Assembly (NCBI RefSeq): GCF_018294505.1
Contig: NC_057801.1
Coordinates: forward strand, 435,156,201 to 435,220,200
DNA length: 64,000 nt
Origin: Triticum aestivum
Lineage: Eukaryota; Streptophyta; Magnoliopsida; Poales; Poaceae
Reading direction: 5' to 3'
In this document: positions 42,800 to 55,180 of the stretch, in pieces
How positions within the stretch are numbered: position 1 is the stretch's first letter
Layout of the letters: each line of letters starts with the position of its first letter
Position numbers and translations under genes: made by a program
The notes under the pieces: model-generated
Seen by the model: the letters and a program-made list of their open reading frames with translations, nothing else
Databases searched by the model: none
Told to the model about the DNA's origin: nothing

Positions 42800-42944
42800 C
42801 ACTACTGCAGGATGCTGCTAACGCGATACTATGATCAAAGACCCTTTGACGAAACTGCGTGCGATGCATTAATCGCAAACGGCGATGTAAAAAAGCTATC
42901 AAAAAAAAGTTTGCGATGGCAGAGTCATCAAACACGGTTCCGAT

Positions 42945-43365
42945 TTTAGTTGCGTGTGCGATGCAGGGCACACGATTGATCCATTCGAACTATTTGCGAT
43001 GAGGCAGAACAACAGAAATAGGCAGCCTTATCAATGTGTGTGCGATATACGGCATACACTTCGCTCCAATGATCTGTTTGCTATTAGAGAGTGCAACAAA
43101 AACGGTTAGCCAGATCAAGGTGTGTGTGATATACAACATACGGTTCACTCGGATGAACTATTTTCGATTAGGGAACACAACAAAAACATTTCAACTTAAC
43201 AAGATGTGTGTGATATGCGACGTACAGCTCACATGGATGAATTTTACGATGAGCCAAAACAAGATGTGTTTGATACGCGGCAAACAGCCGACTCAGATGA
43301 ACTGTTTGCGATGAGAAATTACAACACAGACGGTTAATACAGTTAGTTCGTGTGCGATTCTCTGT
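42945..43365. repeat. CACTA subterminal repeats, about 82-bp units
   Basis: Degenerate units marked by GATGAACT(A/G)TTTGCGATGAG at about 42985, 43067, 43149, 43232 and 43295, each with a GTGTGTGCGATAT-like motif. Subterminal arrays of this sort are typical transposase-binding regions of CACTA elements. Confidence 0.6.
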
Positions 43366-43836
43366 GTACAAAAAACTTTGAAAAATGCAAACTAGTTGCT
43401 TGCGGTGGTTAGGAGTATCGCACATGATGCATCTGCGTGTACTCATGTGCGATGATTATTAAGTTACACATATGTTTTCTTATGTTAACACGTGTGTGAA
43501 TTTGCAATATGGACAGTTAATATGCAAATGCCTTCTGGACATCGGGCACACAGTTAAAGTCAATGAACTATGTACAATACTAATACTTTCCATGAAAATT
43601 TAAGAACTTGGCAAACAACATTTGAGTAACATATATATAGTGATTACACTATTCGACAAAAGGAGGATCTTCGAAACATGGTTTTGACAATCATATGGTC
43701 CATATCTACATAATTAACATAGTAACAACTATCACGTTGTAAGAGGCTGAGGGCCAACAACCATATGGTCCATATCTACATACTTAACACAATAACAGTT
43801 AGCACATTTTAAGGGGCTGAGGGCCAACAACCATAA

Positions 43837-44890
43837 CTATCCGCTGGAAGCAGCTTGATCACGGTGACTCAACATCTCGTCAATGAAAAGGAAGAGCCCT
43901 CCTGCCTCTTGGTAGAGCATGAGTAGAATGGTGTCTCCAATTTTCCAATATGGATGCATTGCCACGACAAGCGAGAAATTTTTAATTTGAATGGTTCCAT
44001 TTATGTGGGAAATGCAGTACCTTGCAATCACTTTGGCGTTATTAGCAGGCACAAGTGTAATTCGACCACGCCGGGAAATCGATCCAGGAACTACTACAAC
44101 GGGCAATTTCTGTTGAAATGTAGAATAAAAACCAATTGTAACATATTGAAGATATATATAGTTTATGAGCATCAACATTAAAATAAGACTTTTTACCGGC
44201 GTTCACCCAATTGGCCTTGTTCAATGTGTGCACCGTAGGTACAATTAATCCCATCCAAAACCCAGTGTTCATACGTTGCGCTATCTTTGTCAGATTATCA
44301 ATAAAGTTTATGACATGCTTCAAGTCCTTCCAGTGAAATTTGGTACCCTTAGTAACATACAGACCATTCACTATGCATCCAACATATCCTACTTCAAAGC
44401 TGGAAAGGTATTCTTAATTCAGAACATGATAGAAAAATATATAGTGCGCATAAATTGGTAAATAGAATTTGTTACTGCCTAGGAACGGAGTCAGAAAATG
44501 AAATCACAATTGGTTGCTTAAATAGTGATCAATTAGTCAGAACAAATACCCAAATTTTGCTAAGTAATATTCCAGCATGGAGAAAGTTCAAAGGACACTA
44601 ACCTCGATCACACTTTGATCCACTGATGACGTTGGGGAAGTAAACATCCATGGTAATTAGACCAGGCTATGGTGCACACACTAGAATTTTATTGCCAACT
44701 TTCAGTTCATAACACTTAGACATTTTCTCCAAAGGTCCGCATCAAAATAGGAGTGACCATCTTTATTAAGTTTTACACTAATTGTCATTGTAAATCCATG
44801 CTGCGTTGTCAATATGACATCCATGGAGTCATCAACAAAGTAAAGCCCAAGATTTCCGTCTACTCCTGTTCTTGCAAAGCAAGGGATGTA
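43837..44890 (-). pseudogene. Multi-exon CACTA-borne gene with B3-like segments, degraded
   Basis: Three exon-like blocks with good borders: about 44890-44603, 44399-44197 and 44109-43837 (stop TAG). Block 1 (SMDVILTTQHGFTMTISVKL... DLWRKC) and block 3 (KNFSLVVAMHPYWKIGDTILLMLY) have the strand-turn-strand and 'KxGD' pattern of plant B3 DNA-binding domains, but the similarity is weak and judged by eye. Block 1 contains a frame break and a TAG, so the product is probably not made. It lies in the CACTA interior on the minus strand; a purine-rich plus-strand stretch near 45650-45700 (C/T-rich on the coding strand) could be its leader. It may be a DNA-binding accessory protein. Confidence 0.4.
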
Positions 44891-45085
44891 CTGCTTGAAA
44901 TGAAAATTAAGATCGTAAATTAGATATATTGAAATAACAGAGAAAAAAATGCAAATATTGGAGTAACTGATAGAACAGATCAATATATAGATGAAAGCAA
45001 AGTACAAAAATACACTAAACTCCTCGTCTGGCGTGTTGGGTGATTGGGCGAAGCAACTAGCGACTAGTACTAGTAACTACTAGTA

Positions 45086-45299
45086 CTCCCTCTGTTTTTA
45101 TTAACTCTGCATATTAGGTTTAACCGAATTCAAACTTCCTAAAATTTGACCAAGTTTATAGAAAAATATAAACATTTACCATAACAAATATGTATGATGT
45201 GAAAGTACATTCAATAATGAATCTAATGATATTTATTTGTTATTGTATATGTTAATATTTTTTGTTATAAACTTTGTGAGAGTTTACAAAAGGAGGGAG
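45086..45299. mobile_element. Stowaway MITE
   Basis: CTCCCTCTGTTTTTATTAAC at the left, ACAAAAGGAGGGAG at the right, TA duplicated on both sides (45084-45085 and 45300-45301). 214 bp. Confidence 0.75.
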
Positions 45300-45301
45300 T
45301 A

Positions 45302-46053
45302 CACATTTGTTTTCTTAGTTTGTAGTGGAATTAATCATTTGTTATAATCATGAAATAAATATATTAAGCTATTGACTTTGAGTGTAATGGTTTATACAAT
45401 TCAGTAGTTAGAATCATTGTTGAGATCCAAGATGTATACCAGGTCTACAGTACTTCACGATATGCTCACACTCAATAGTTAGAATCTTTGTAGGATGCAA
45501 CAAAACCAACCATAACTCTACATGATCCATTATAAAGCAACGTTTTGAACACACCCCAATATGTGAATGAAACATATAGAGAGAGCTTCTGAAGATGGAG
45601 CAAATATGGCGGGAAAGATTCTATGTATGTGGGCGAGAGAGTAGGAGACAAACCTCACAGAGAGAGAGGGAGAGAGAGAGAGAGGAAGAAGTTAGGTCTG
45701 TGAGAAGATGGAGACATGTAATATATGTGAGATGCGTGTGCATCCGGATTTTGTACATGTGGAAGGAGAAGAGACAACGGGTTTGATGAGAGAGCTAGAA
45801 AAACGTGGACGAGAGGGGAAGGATCTCGTGGGTTGAGGGGTTAACAATTTTGTGCGGGGGAGAGAGGTTAGGAGCCAGTCAGCCATCGTCATATCATCCT
45901 TCTTTCAAATGGCCCCTCATTATCTAGTGCAGTGTGGTCACCGTCTTCGATCTCCTCGATGCCCTCTTTGAAGATTGAGGTGGTATGTATGCTGGGGTGC
46001 AGAGAAGCACAAGCGAGAGTGGTCACCATATAACCTTGGATGGGGATGAATTG
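45302..46053. other. CACTA interior, no clear exon
   Basis: Includes a (GA)n microsatellite around 45658-45682 and AT-rich sequence. Possibly the promoter and leader of the minus-strand gene; no supportable CDS. Confidence 0.35.
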
Positions 46054-46954
46054 TGTCGGATTTTGGGTTCCGCAAACCCTTGATAGGTTCGAACTCTGGG
46101 GTGCGTGCAGAGATCTCAACCTACCCAGCCTGCCTACTCGCAATTCTCAAATCCTAGCGTGTCGAGCTCAAAGGGCAAAGAGACACCGCTGTTTATCCTA
46201 GTTCAGGCCACCTTGCGGTGTAATACCCTACTCCAGCATTTTGGTGGATTGCCTCGAGGGGCCTTGGATGAACTAGTATAGTGGATGAACAAGCCTCAGG
46301 AGGTGAGGTGTTCTTGAGCTCGGGTGAGCTGTTGAGGTGATTGGATCAGAATGGGTGCGATCCTTGTTCTACTCTTACCCTCTGGATTCGACCCCCTTCT
46401 ATGTTGGTGGCTAACTCCTATTTATAGTGGCCTTGGTCCTCTTCCCAAATGTTGGCGGGAAGGGATCCCATAACGACCAGATTTGAAGGGGGACAAGAAG
46501 TACACCCTATCCTGACTAAAGTGGTCTTCGCCTGAAAAAGCCTCTGGTCGTGATGCTGCGGTGCTCGGCGATGACCTCCGTCCTACCGTCTTGGCGGTCT
46601 TGGTCTTGTTGCACCGGAATGGAAACATTGGGCTGATTCCTCAGGACTCCGCGCCCGCTGCTTGACTCCTTTGCACTAAAGAGGAAACTGGTACTCTGCG
46701 CCCGCTAGCGCCCGCAAGGCCTTGGTTGTCATGGCTCATGTCAGCTGAGCCTCGTGAGGTGCATCCTACATAGAAGTCTCCGCTCCTTGGGAGCCGGCCT
46801 GAGGAGGCCGATCCCCTTAGAGGTCTTGGCGTTGTCTGCCTCACGAGGGTCTTGATTTCGTTGATGCTGAAGCTGGGTTGTACTAGGCCGTCGACGGAGC
46901 CACGCAGTGGGCCGCAGGCAGACAAGTCTGGTACCTCTATCCAGAACGCCAATA
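46054..46954 (-). repeat. 3' LTR of third gypsy
   Basis: Starts TGTCGGATTTTGGGTTCC on the plus strand and ends CGCCAATA (the terminal CA seems mutated). About 900 bp; a TATA-type stretch (minus ACTATAAATAGG) lies near 46420. The sequence is that of an abundant Triticeae gypsy family, recalled from memory. GGGCCCGGGGCCTAC on the minus strand next to it is a plausible PPT. Confidence 0.6.
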
Positions 46955-47251
46955 GTAGGCCCCGGGCCCAAGGCGTGCTCGGACTTGGCTTCTAGGCGAA
47001 GCCAAAGGGCAAGTGCGGAGCGCCGCGGGCCCTAACCGCTTGCGGCCTTGAACGAGCGTGGCGATTGACGGGATGTGGGCACCTCCACTTCCCCATGCTG
47101 CCTTGAAATCCGCCAAGCCTGGCGACCGCCCGTTGCCAGAGCAGCTCACCCCTGCCGATTGTCGCGCTTGGCCTTCGTTCCTTCTCGTCCCAGGCTTGCA
47201 ATTCCTCATGTAGATCTAGTACCAGCGCCGCTCCCCTTCCTAGCTTCCGCC

Positions 47252-50167
47252 ATGGCTCCACAGTAGAGGAAGAAGAAGGGGAGGCCGTGCGCCCCGGATG
47301 GGCCCCCGCCGGCCTTGGAGCCAGCTCTCGAGCAGTCGACGGTGACCAATCAGGAGGGGCCGAACAAGGTACGCCCTGCTCTTGCAGCCAATGTCAATGA
47401 GTGGAAGGCGACTGCCGCCCGGCCCGCTTCTTGGCTTGTGGATGATATGAGCGCCACCGAGATCCCCATCTATCTTCAATCTCTCTTCGCGGGACTGATC
47501 CCCCCGTTCTGTCCTTTCTTCAATGCCATAATCTCACACTACCAGATCCACCTGCTGCACCTGGATCCTCGCTCCATCATCCTCCTCGTTGTCTTCGCCT
47601 TCCTTTGTGAGACCATGGTCGGCATGACCTTCGAAGTGGTTGCGGCGACTACCGGCTCGAGGATCGACTTTGAGCTATCGCTTGATGCAAAGGGGTTCCG
47701 AAGCAGTGGCTGTTCGTAGGCGCCGGTACGCGCAGCCCCCTGCTGCTGACCCCTCGGGTGCCTGTGGAGCCTAGCTCTGGCTAGGGGCATGTGAAGCTTG
47801 TCGACCGCCGACTTACCCGTGTCTGGAAGAGGCTAGATAGGCTGCAGATGCTGGGGGTGACAACACCAATGGTGGTGAAGGAATTCGTCCGGTGGCACAT
47901 CGCCCCGCTTCAGCACCATTCCCGCCCGATGTGGACCTTTACTGGTGCCGAGGATTCCATGAGGCTCCAGGAGCCGATGCTGCCTTCCAAGACCCTGAGC
48001 AAGGTGCGCGAGCTTCTGACGGGCGACTCCAAGCCCGCCGATCTTCCTGGAAACGGCTGCCTCCTCTACCAATGCTTGAACAAGGTGGCCTTCGTGGAGC
48101 AAATGCCCCCTTTTGATGAGTGGGGGTTACTCCCGGAGGTCCTTGAGGGGCCTCGCGAGAATACCATCCTCATTGCCCCCCTGCTATGGGATCCTGGAGT
48201 GCGCGTCCCAAGTGTGGTAGCAGGGGGGTGCACACCGCCAGCTGCTGCCGAGGAGACCTCCGGAGGCCCTGCACCATCCAGTGCTCCGGAGGCCGAGACT
48301 CTTGGGACCCAGGAAGGGACCACCGCGGGGTCAGTGCAGCCCGATGCTTCGGAGGCAGAGGCTCCTAAAACTTGGGGTGATGGTTCCGAGGTGGCCGCTG
48401 ATGGGGAGGTGCCTCCTGATGCCCATGAGACTGCCGCCTAGGGAACCCCTGCCGAGCGCTCCCGCTCCAAAGGCTACTGCCCAGGGCGCCCCGCCAACCT
48501 CTCCCGCTCCTCGAGACCGCCCCTCGAGGCCCGGCGGGCCTCGCCTGAATCCTGAGGCGCTCTGCAAGAGGAAGGGGTCTCTGAGCCGCAGTGGTGACGC
48601 CCGCCGACCTCTGAAGCTGAGGAAGTACATGGCTGTGGACGAGTAAGTACCTCATTTTGCGATTCCCCGCATGCCATGCTCTTTTCTGACTAGGGCCTCA
48701 CAGGGTTACTGCGAAGATGAAGCCTCGGGAGAGGCATCCTTCCGAAGATCCTGGCGCAATCCCTACGCGCAGCCCCCATGCCCAGGCTCCGCCCAAGGCA
48801 CGCGGCCGACCCTGGCTGCTGGGGCACCGCAAGGGGGCCCCGGACCCGAGCCTCCTACCTCCTTCTTCTGCAACTCGACCCGGGGGCGAGGGGTGCGCCG
48901 ACGGCTCTCCCACTGGTCACTTCTGGCGGTTGGGTGCCCCATGGCCCGTCTTCCTCTTCGGATCGTGGAGCTGCATCGGCCAGCCCCCGGCCAGAGGCAG
49001 GCGAGACATCCCACGCCTCTTTGGCGGCTCCCTGGGCCGAAGAAGGGCTCGACAGCGCATTGGCGTTCACGCATGAGCACAACGCTGTCCGCTTCAAGTT
49101 CTTCGACGAAGCGATACGCGTGATGATCCGGCTTGGTGGAGAGCCGGCCGATGTCGACACCCGGCTCAAGGAAGAGGACCGCCGGTTGGCACGCGAATGG
49201 CACCAGCTGAAGGTGGCCATCAACCTTGGGCAGCTCCGGTGCGATCAGGCCAACGTGCGTGCATCGGCCTCCCTCGCCACTTCTCACGAGGCTTGTGCCC
49301 ACGCCCTGGAGGAGGCCGAAGCCGCCAACTTCCGTCGTGGGGCAGCTGAGGAGCGCGAGTAGGAGCTCCTGTCTTCAAACGCTACCCTCAAGCTGGAGAT
49401 CGAGGCGCGGCGTGCCCTCCTAGCCGCATCGCCAGGCGAAGCTCCTCTCGTCGAGGCGGAGCTTCTGAGGCGCTAAGACGACTTAACACTAGAGGATTCG
49501 GAGCATAGCCTGGCGTCGGAGCGATTAGAGGTCAGGGAGTGCCAGGTGGCCGCAGCTGAGGACGCCGTCGCCGCTCGAGAAGCCCGGGTCTAGCTGGAGG
49601 TTGAGGAGAAGGTAGCGAGGGTGCGTGCTGACCTGGCTGAAGGGAACCGCCTGGAGCTGGAGCTGCTCAAAGCCGAGCTTGAGGGCAGAACCACCGCTCT
49701 GAAGGTGAAGCTGGAATCTGCGGAACGACGCGAGAATGCCGCCAAGGAGGCTCTGACTTCTTCCGAATCCGCCTTGGCCTCTGCCCGCACCGAATTATCC
49801 TCCCTTCAGCAGCAGGTCAAGGATACTACATCCCTTGTGGAGAGGACTGCGAATGAAGCGAACCGTCGCCTGACGCTGCAGTGCGAGCACGGCTCAATGC
49901 TCCAGGATTTCCAAGCAGAGCTAACCGCACCTTGGGCACCATCTGTGATGAGAGCGCTCCTCATCCGCATGAAAATGACTACGCCAGCCACCTCAACTTC
50001 TTCATCGACATTGTGACCCGCCTGGAGGATCGGGCCACAAGGGCTCGCAAGCTTGTCTGCGAGAGGAGCCGGGGTCTTCTTGGGCACGCGTTCTCGTGTG
50101 TCTTCAGGAACCTCCTCAGCTGCGATTCCCACTTCGACTTCAATGTCGTGCTAGCCCCCGTGCCCGC
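47252..50167 (+). pseudogene. Antisense ORF of third gypsy, degraded and truncated
   Basis: Starts MAPQ-stop-RKKKGRP at 47252. The conserved N-terminal domain follows (LFAGLIPPFCPFFNAIISHY; HLLHLDPRSIILLVVFAFLCE, 47470-47640), then a second conserved block to about 48130, an Ala/Glu/Pro-rich linker, and coiled-coil segments (49060-49360 and 49600-49900). Several TAG stops (47264, 48439, 49360, 49591) and frameshifts are present. The end is removed by the insertion at 50168. Domain order matches the two other antisense genes although the sequence is well diverged. Confidence 0.65.
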
Positions 50168-50637
50168 TGAGGGAGTCCTGGATTAGGGGGTCCTCGGACA
50201 GCCAGACTATGTACTTGTGCCGGACTGTTGGACTATGAAGATACAAGATTGAAGACTTCGTCCCGTGTCCGGGTGGGACTCTCCTTTGCGTGGAAGGCAA
50301 GCTTGGCGATTCGGATATGTAGATTTCCTTCTTTGTAACCGACTCTGTGTAACCCTAGCCCCTCCGGTGTCTATATAAACCGAAGGGTTTAGTCCGTAGG
50401 ACAACAACAATCATAATCATAGGCTAGGTTCTAGGGTTTAGCCTCTACGATCTCATGGTAGATCAACTCTTATAATACTCATATCATCAAGATCAATTAA
50501 GCAGGAAGTAGGGTATTACCTCTATCGAGAGGGCCCGAACCTGGGTAAACATTGTATCCCCCACCTCCTGTTACCATTAGCCTTAGACGCACAGTTCGGG
50601 ACCCCCTACCCGAGATCCGCCGGTTTTGACACCGACA
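50168..50637 (+). repeat. 5' LTR of second pol-less gypsy
   Basis: TGAGGGAGTCCTGGATTAGG to TTTTGACACCGACA, 470 bp, TATA box TATATAAA at 50372-50379. PBS-like site 50638-50656 follows. Confidence 0.85.
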
Positions 50638-50684
50638 TTGGTGCTTTCATTGAGAGTTCCACTGCGTCGTCACCATAAGGCTTG

Positions 50685-53600
50685 ATGGCTCCTTCAATCA
50701 TCGATAACGATGCGATCCAGGGTGAGGTTTTCCTCCCTAGACAGGTCTTCGTATTCGGCGGCTTCGTACTGCGGGCCAATTTGCTTGGCCACCTGGAGCA
50801 AATCAATAGCTACGCCCCTGGCCATCAGGTCGGGTTTAGAAGCCTGAACTACACTGCCAACATCCGCGGAGACTTGATCTTCGATGGATTCGGGCCCATG
50901 ACAGGTGTGCCGTATAGTCACGATGAGCATGATTTAGATCTGCCATTAGACGGTGTTCAGGAGAACGCACCTGCAGCTGCCTTGGCCTTAGATCCTGAGC
51001 AGATCATGCCATCCGAGGACGGGTGGATAGACCCCGCCACGGAGGCCGTACACTCATCGACAATAGAGCCGAACACAGACTTCGCCTCCAATGAGGTCTG
51101 TGACATCGGACCCGCGGACTCGTCTCCGGCCATAGGCTCTGAACCGCGTGCATCCGTGCCTATCGAATCTGATGAGGCACCAATCATGGAGTTTACCTCC
51201 ACGGATATCTTTCAGAACTTGCCCTTGGGCGACGTGCTAAATTCACTGAAATCTCGAACCCTATCAGGAGACTCTTGGCCGAACTATGTCCGGCTTGAGT
51301 GGAAAGCGGACGACGAAGAAATTCGTTCCCCACCCACCACCCACTTAATAGCCACTATCGACGACTCAACCGACATGCTTGATTTTGACTCCGAAGACAT
51401 CGACAGTATGGACGACGATGCCGGAGAAGAACAGGAACCACCGCCCAAAGGGCGCTGGACAACCACCTCATCATATGATATATACATTGTGGACACACCC
51501 AAATTACACAATGGCGAAGAACAGAGGGATGCAACGGAGGATAATCCTCTTGAGAAGCAACCAAAGCGCCGGCGTCGGGGCCACTCTAAATCCCGCCACA
51601 GCAAAAACAGTGATAATGACACAAGAAAGAATAATACCCTGGTCGACTCCAAAAGTAATGATGACCCCATGGACCCAGCAATGGAGCAGGATGAGCTAGG
51701 GGACAGCGAACATAGTACGGGGCCGCTGTCCTATCACAGCGATGCTGAAAATAAAACTCATAAACCTGTCTCCAGAAAGGAGAACAGTCCGGACGATGAT
51801 GCACTCATCATCCCGGAAAAGCACTTGGAACAAGAAGACCTCCACAAAAGGCTTATCGCCACCGCGAGGAGCTTGAAGAAGCAGAAACAAAGGCTTAAGG
51901 CCGCGCAAGATATGCTCAACCACAGATGGAACAAAGTGCTTGACACTGACGAAAAATACGATGGCGATTGCCACACAAAGAGCTACCCAAAGCGCAAGCT
52001 GCTGCCCGAATTCGACGGTGAGGCTGTAGAGCCCATTCCGCCGAAAAATAATACGGTCGATCTGCCGGACCGACCACCCCATGGCCGCGACAGGGCAGCT
52101 AATGACGCCGCACACAAGTCAGCACACGATTTACGTGAGCACCTGGACAAAAAAGCCGATATGGCCAGGTCCATCTATGGATCTAGGAAGCGTGCTCCAG
52201 TGCATGATCACGACCACCAAAACGACTATACTAATCGAATACCAGCTCAGAATCAACGCCGAACACTACAACAGTCAGCAGCATGCCATGACACATCCAA
52301 ATACAGGGGTGCTGCACACCCCCTGTGCTTCACCGATGAGGTGCTGGATCATGAATTTCCAGAGGGATTTAAACCCGTCAACATAGAGGCATACGACAGA
52401 ACGACAGACCCTGTAGTGTGGATTGAGGACTTTATTCTTCACATCCATATGGCTCACGGAGACGATCTCCACGCCATCAAATACCTGCCCGTCAAGTTGA
52501 AAGGACCAGCTCGGCACTGGTTGAAAAGCCTCCATGAAAACTCAATTGGAAGTTGGGAAGAACTTGAGGATGCTTTCAGGGCTAATTTTCAAGGGACCTA
52601 TGTCCGACCTCCGGATGCAGACGATTTAAGTCACATAATCCAACAACCCGGAGAGTCAGCCCGTAAGCTTTGGAATAGATTTCTCACCAAGAAGAATCAA
52701 ATCGTCGACTGCCCGGATGCCGAAGCCTTAGCGGCCTTCAAGCACAGTGTCCGGGACGAATGGCTCGCCAGACACCTCGGCCAGGAAAAGCCGAGGACAA
52801 TGGCAGCCCTAACAAGCCTTATGACCCGCTTTTGCGCGGGCGAAGACAGTTGGTTGGCCCGCAGCGGCACCAGCGACCCAGGCACATACGAAATGAGGGC
52901 GGCAATGGGAAGCCGCGACGCAATAAAATGAAGCGTCGAAATAACGAAGACAACCCAGACAACACGGCGGTAAACATCGGATTCAGGGGCTCTCGACCCG
53001 GTCAACAGAAAAAGCCATTTAAAGGCAGCAGAGATGCGCCGTCCAGCCTAAACAAAATTCTAGATAGATTATGTCAGATTCATGGCACCCCCGAGAAACC
53101 TGCAAATCACACCAACAGAGAATGCTGGGTCTTGAAGCAGGTCGGCAAGCTAAATGCTGAACACAAAGGGAGGGATACGCCAAATGAAGACGAGGACGAG
53201 CCTCACCAGCCGAACACTGGGGGACATAAATTTTTTCCACCAGAGGTCAAAACAGTGAACATGATTTACGCAACCCACATCCCAAAGAGGAGGCGCAAAC
53301 ATGCACTCCGAGACGTATACGCTGTAGAACTAGTTGCCCCCAAATCCAACCCATGGTCGGCCTTCCCGATCACTTTCGATCGCAGGGATCATCCGACTAG
53401 TATCCGACATGGAGGTTCGGCCGCCTTGGTGCTCGACCCAATAATTAACGGATACCATCTCACCTGAGTCCTCATAGACGGCGGCAGTAGTCTTAATCTG
53501 ATATATCAGGACACTGTCCGCAAGATGGGGATAGAACCGTCAAGAATCAGCCTAAGCAATACCACCTTTAAAGAGGTAATACCAGGCGTAGAGGCCCGCT

Positions 53601-53870
53601 GCACAGGCTCTCTGATACTAGAGGTTGTATTCGGTTCGCCCGACAACTTACGAAGCGAAGAACTAATCTTCGACATCGCTCCATTCTGAAGCGGCTGCCA
53701 TGCACTACTCGGAAGAACGACCTTCACTCGCTTCAATGTAGTTCCGCATTACACTTATCTTAAACTTAAGATGCCCGGTCCACGTGGCGTCATCACAATT
53801 AGCGGAAATACAGAGCGTTCCTTGCGTGCAGAAGAATATGTGGCGGCTCTAGCAGCCAAACCACTGAACG
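50685..53870 (+). pseudogene. Gag-protease of second pol-less gypsy, frameshifted
   Basis: Open from ATG 50685 (MAPSIIDNDAIQ) to 52931. A frameshift between about 52862 and 52920 moves the rest (to about 53465) to another frame. TGA at 53465-53467 replaces an Arg codon just before the protease motif LIDGGSSLN, and another TGA near 53687 lies inside the protease. Knuckle C-x2-H-x8-H-x4-C intact at about 53070-53125. Same architecture as 7707-11003. Confidence 0.85.
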
Positions 53871-55180
53871 ACCTCCCCAACCCGAATAAATGATTGGTCG
53901 TCAAGACCATGAACACGGCTAGATGTGTCCGGCGCACCACTATTGTAGCAGCCCAGATAAAGCTGAGCTTGGTCGATGGATATGCCCCCATATGTGGTGC
54001 TAGGCACTGCCCGCATGTAAAAGGGTCTATAGTTTGGCTCGACCCTACTAATATACAATAGAGTGAATTCTCATGATTCATTCAGAATAACCAACTTTTT
54101 GAATGGTCACACCAGCTACTTTCACCTGGATTTTTTCTTTTTTACAGATGACCATCGTGCTACACCCTTCCAGGATATGGCACAACGGAGACAAAGGCGC
54201 AGACGTGCAGCAGGGCCACGTTCAAAGATTTCTTTTTAGATTAAGACCCTGTGTAAACCTTTTTTTATTGTCTCTTGTTGCTTCACACCCTCCGGGCACT
54301 TAAAACAATCGAGAGGGATACTGGCGTTATTAGCATTTCGTCACGCCTGATTAATGCACGTACCTGGATATTCAGGGCTCATTATCGAGGGCGGTACTCA
54401 GCCCAGTATATGTTTTAAAGTCTGAATACCTTCGCGAGTGTTCGGCGTCGCGAGTTTGGCCTTATATGCATCAGCTCCGAATCATGTCTTTGGTCAATAG
54501 TTGGGTTTGCCCGGCTCCCGTGTTTTGCTACCTTATGTTCCGCTCTATCGGCTAAGGTGGCACCGGGAGAACTACTGCGATTGTGCCCTAGTTCATCTGG
54601 ATGAGCACCTTAGTAGAGAAAGCCGAAAACTGACTGTCATGATAAAGCGAGAGACTGGTCAACCACTCGAGGACTCATCGGATCTTCGCGATTCCTCCGC
54701 ATTAACGAAGGACCGGTTTCTCGGTCAAGTATGTACGCGCACCGTATTCAGACGAACGCGGACATACCAAGGGCTATATAGTAGCCCCACCGTCAAACTC
54801 CTATGGCTAAGTGAAAGTGTTAAAGCTATATACTCCGATTGCCTCGTTCGCCGCGCTATCACCTCCTTAATGGACCAAGACGTTGGATCAAGTGTGATTA
54901 CGCGCTTTACCGAACACCCCCGCATTATATGCATGGGGGCTGAAACCGAAGACTGCAAACTTTCAGGTTATATACATACATAAACGGCCGCACAGGAGGC
55001 ACTACAATACTTTATGGGCAAAAGTATTAATATAGCCTTTATTATCAAAAAGCATTGTTTTTACAATCAAAATATATGTCACTGGAACATGGTACTCTTT
55101 GAGCACTGAGCCTCTATAAACAGGCACCTTCCAGGACTTCTGCAAAATAGTGCTTGGGCGAGTCCTGACCCCCGGGCGGA
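53871..55180 (+). other. Pol-free spacer of second copy
   Basis: Corresponds to 6513-7706 of the first copy; shares the block around 54470-54540. No RT, RNase H or integrase. Confidence 0.65.

Larger units (their letters stand above)
42800..46053. mobile_element. CACTA transposon, left part (right end outside window)
   Basis: Terminus CACTACTGCAGGATGCTGC at 42800, then subterminal repeats (42945-43365) and a minus-strand multi-exon gene with C/T-rich leader sequence. The element is entered at 46054 by a gypsy element whose far end is beyond the window, so the other CACTA end cannot be seen. Confidence 0.6.
46054..50167 (-). mobile_element. Third gypsy element, 3' part (cut by insertion at 50168)
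   Basis: Minus-strand element: 3' LTR (46054-46954), then a plus-strand antisense ORF. The rest, including gag-pol and 5' LTR, should lie to the right of the nested insertions, outside the window. Confidence 0.7.
50168..55180 (+). mobile_element. Second copy of the pol-less gypsy (Fatima-like), 5' part
   Basis: Plus-strand: 5' LTR 50168-50637, PBS, gag-protease, then the same pol-free spacer as in 2431-11523. Interrupted at 55181 by a LARD; the antisense ORF and 3' LTR should lie beyond the window. More decayed than the first copy. Confidence 0.85.

Noticed and set aside
45595..45786. Arg/Glu-rich 63-codon frame
   Set aside because: It arises from the (GA)n microsatellite; not a credible protein.
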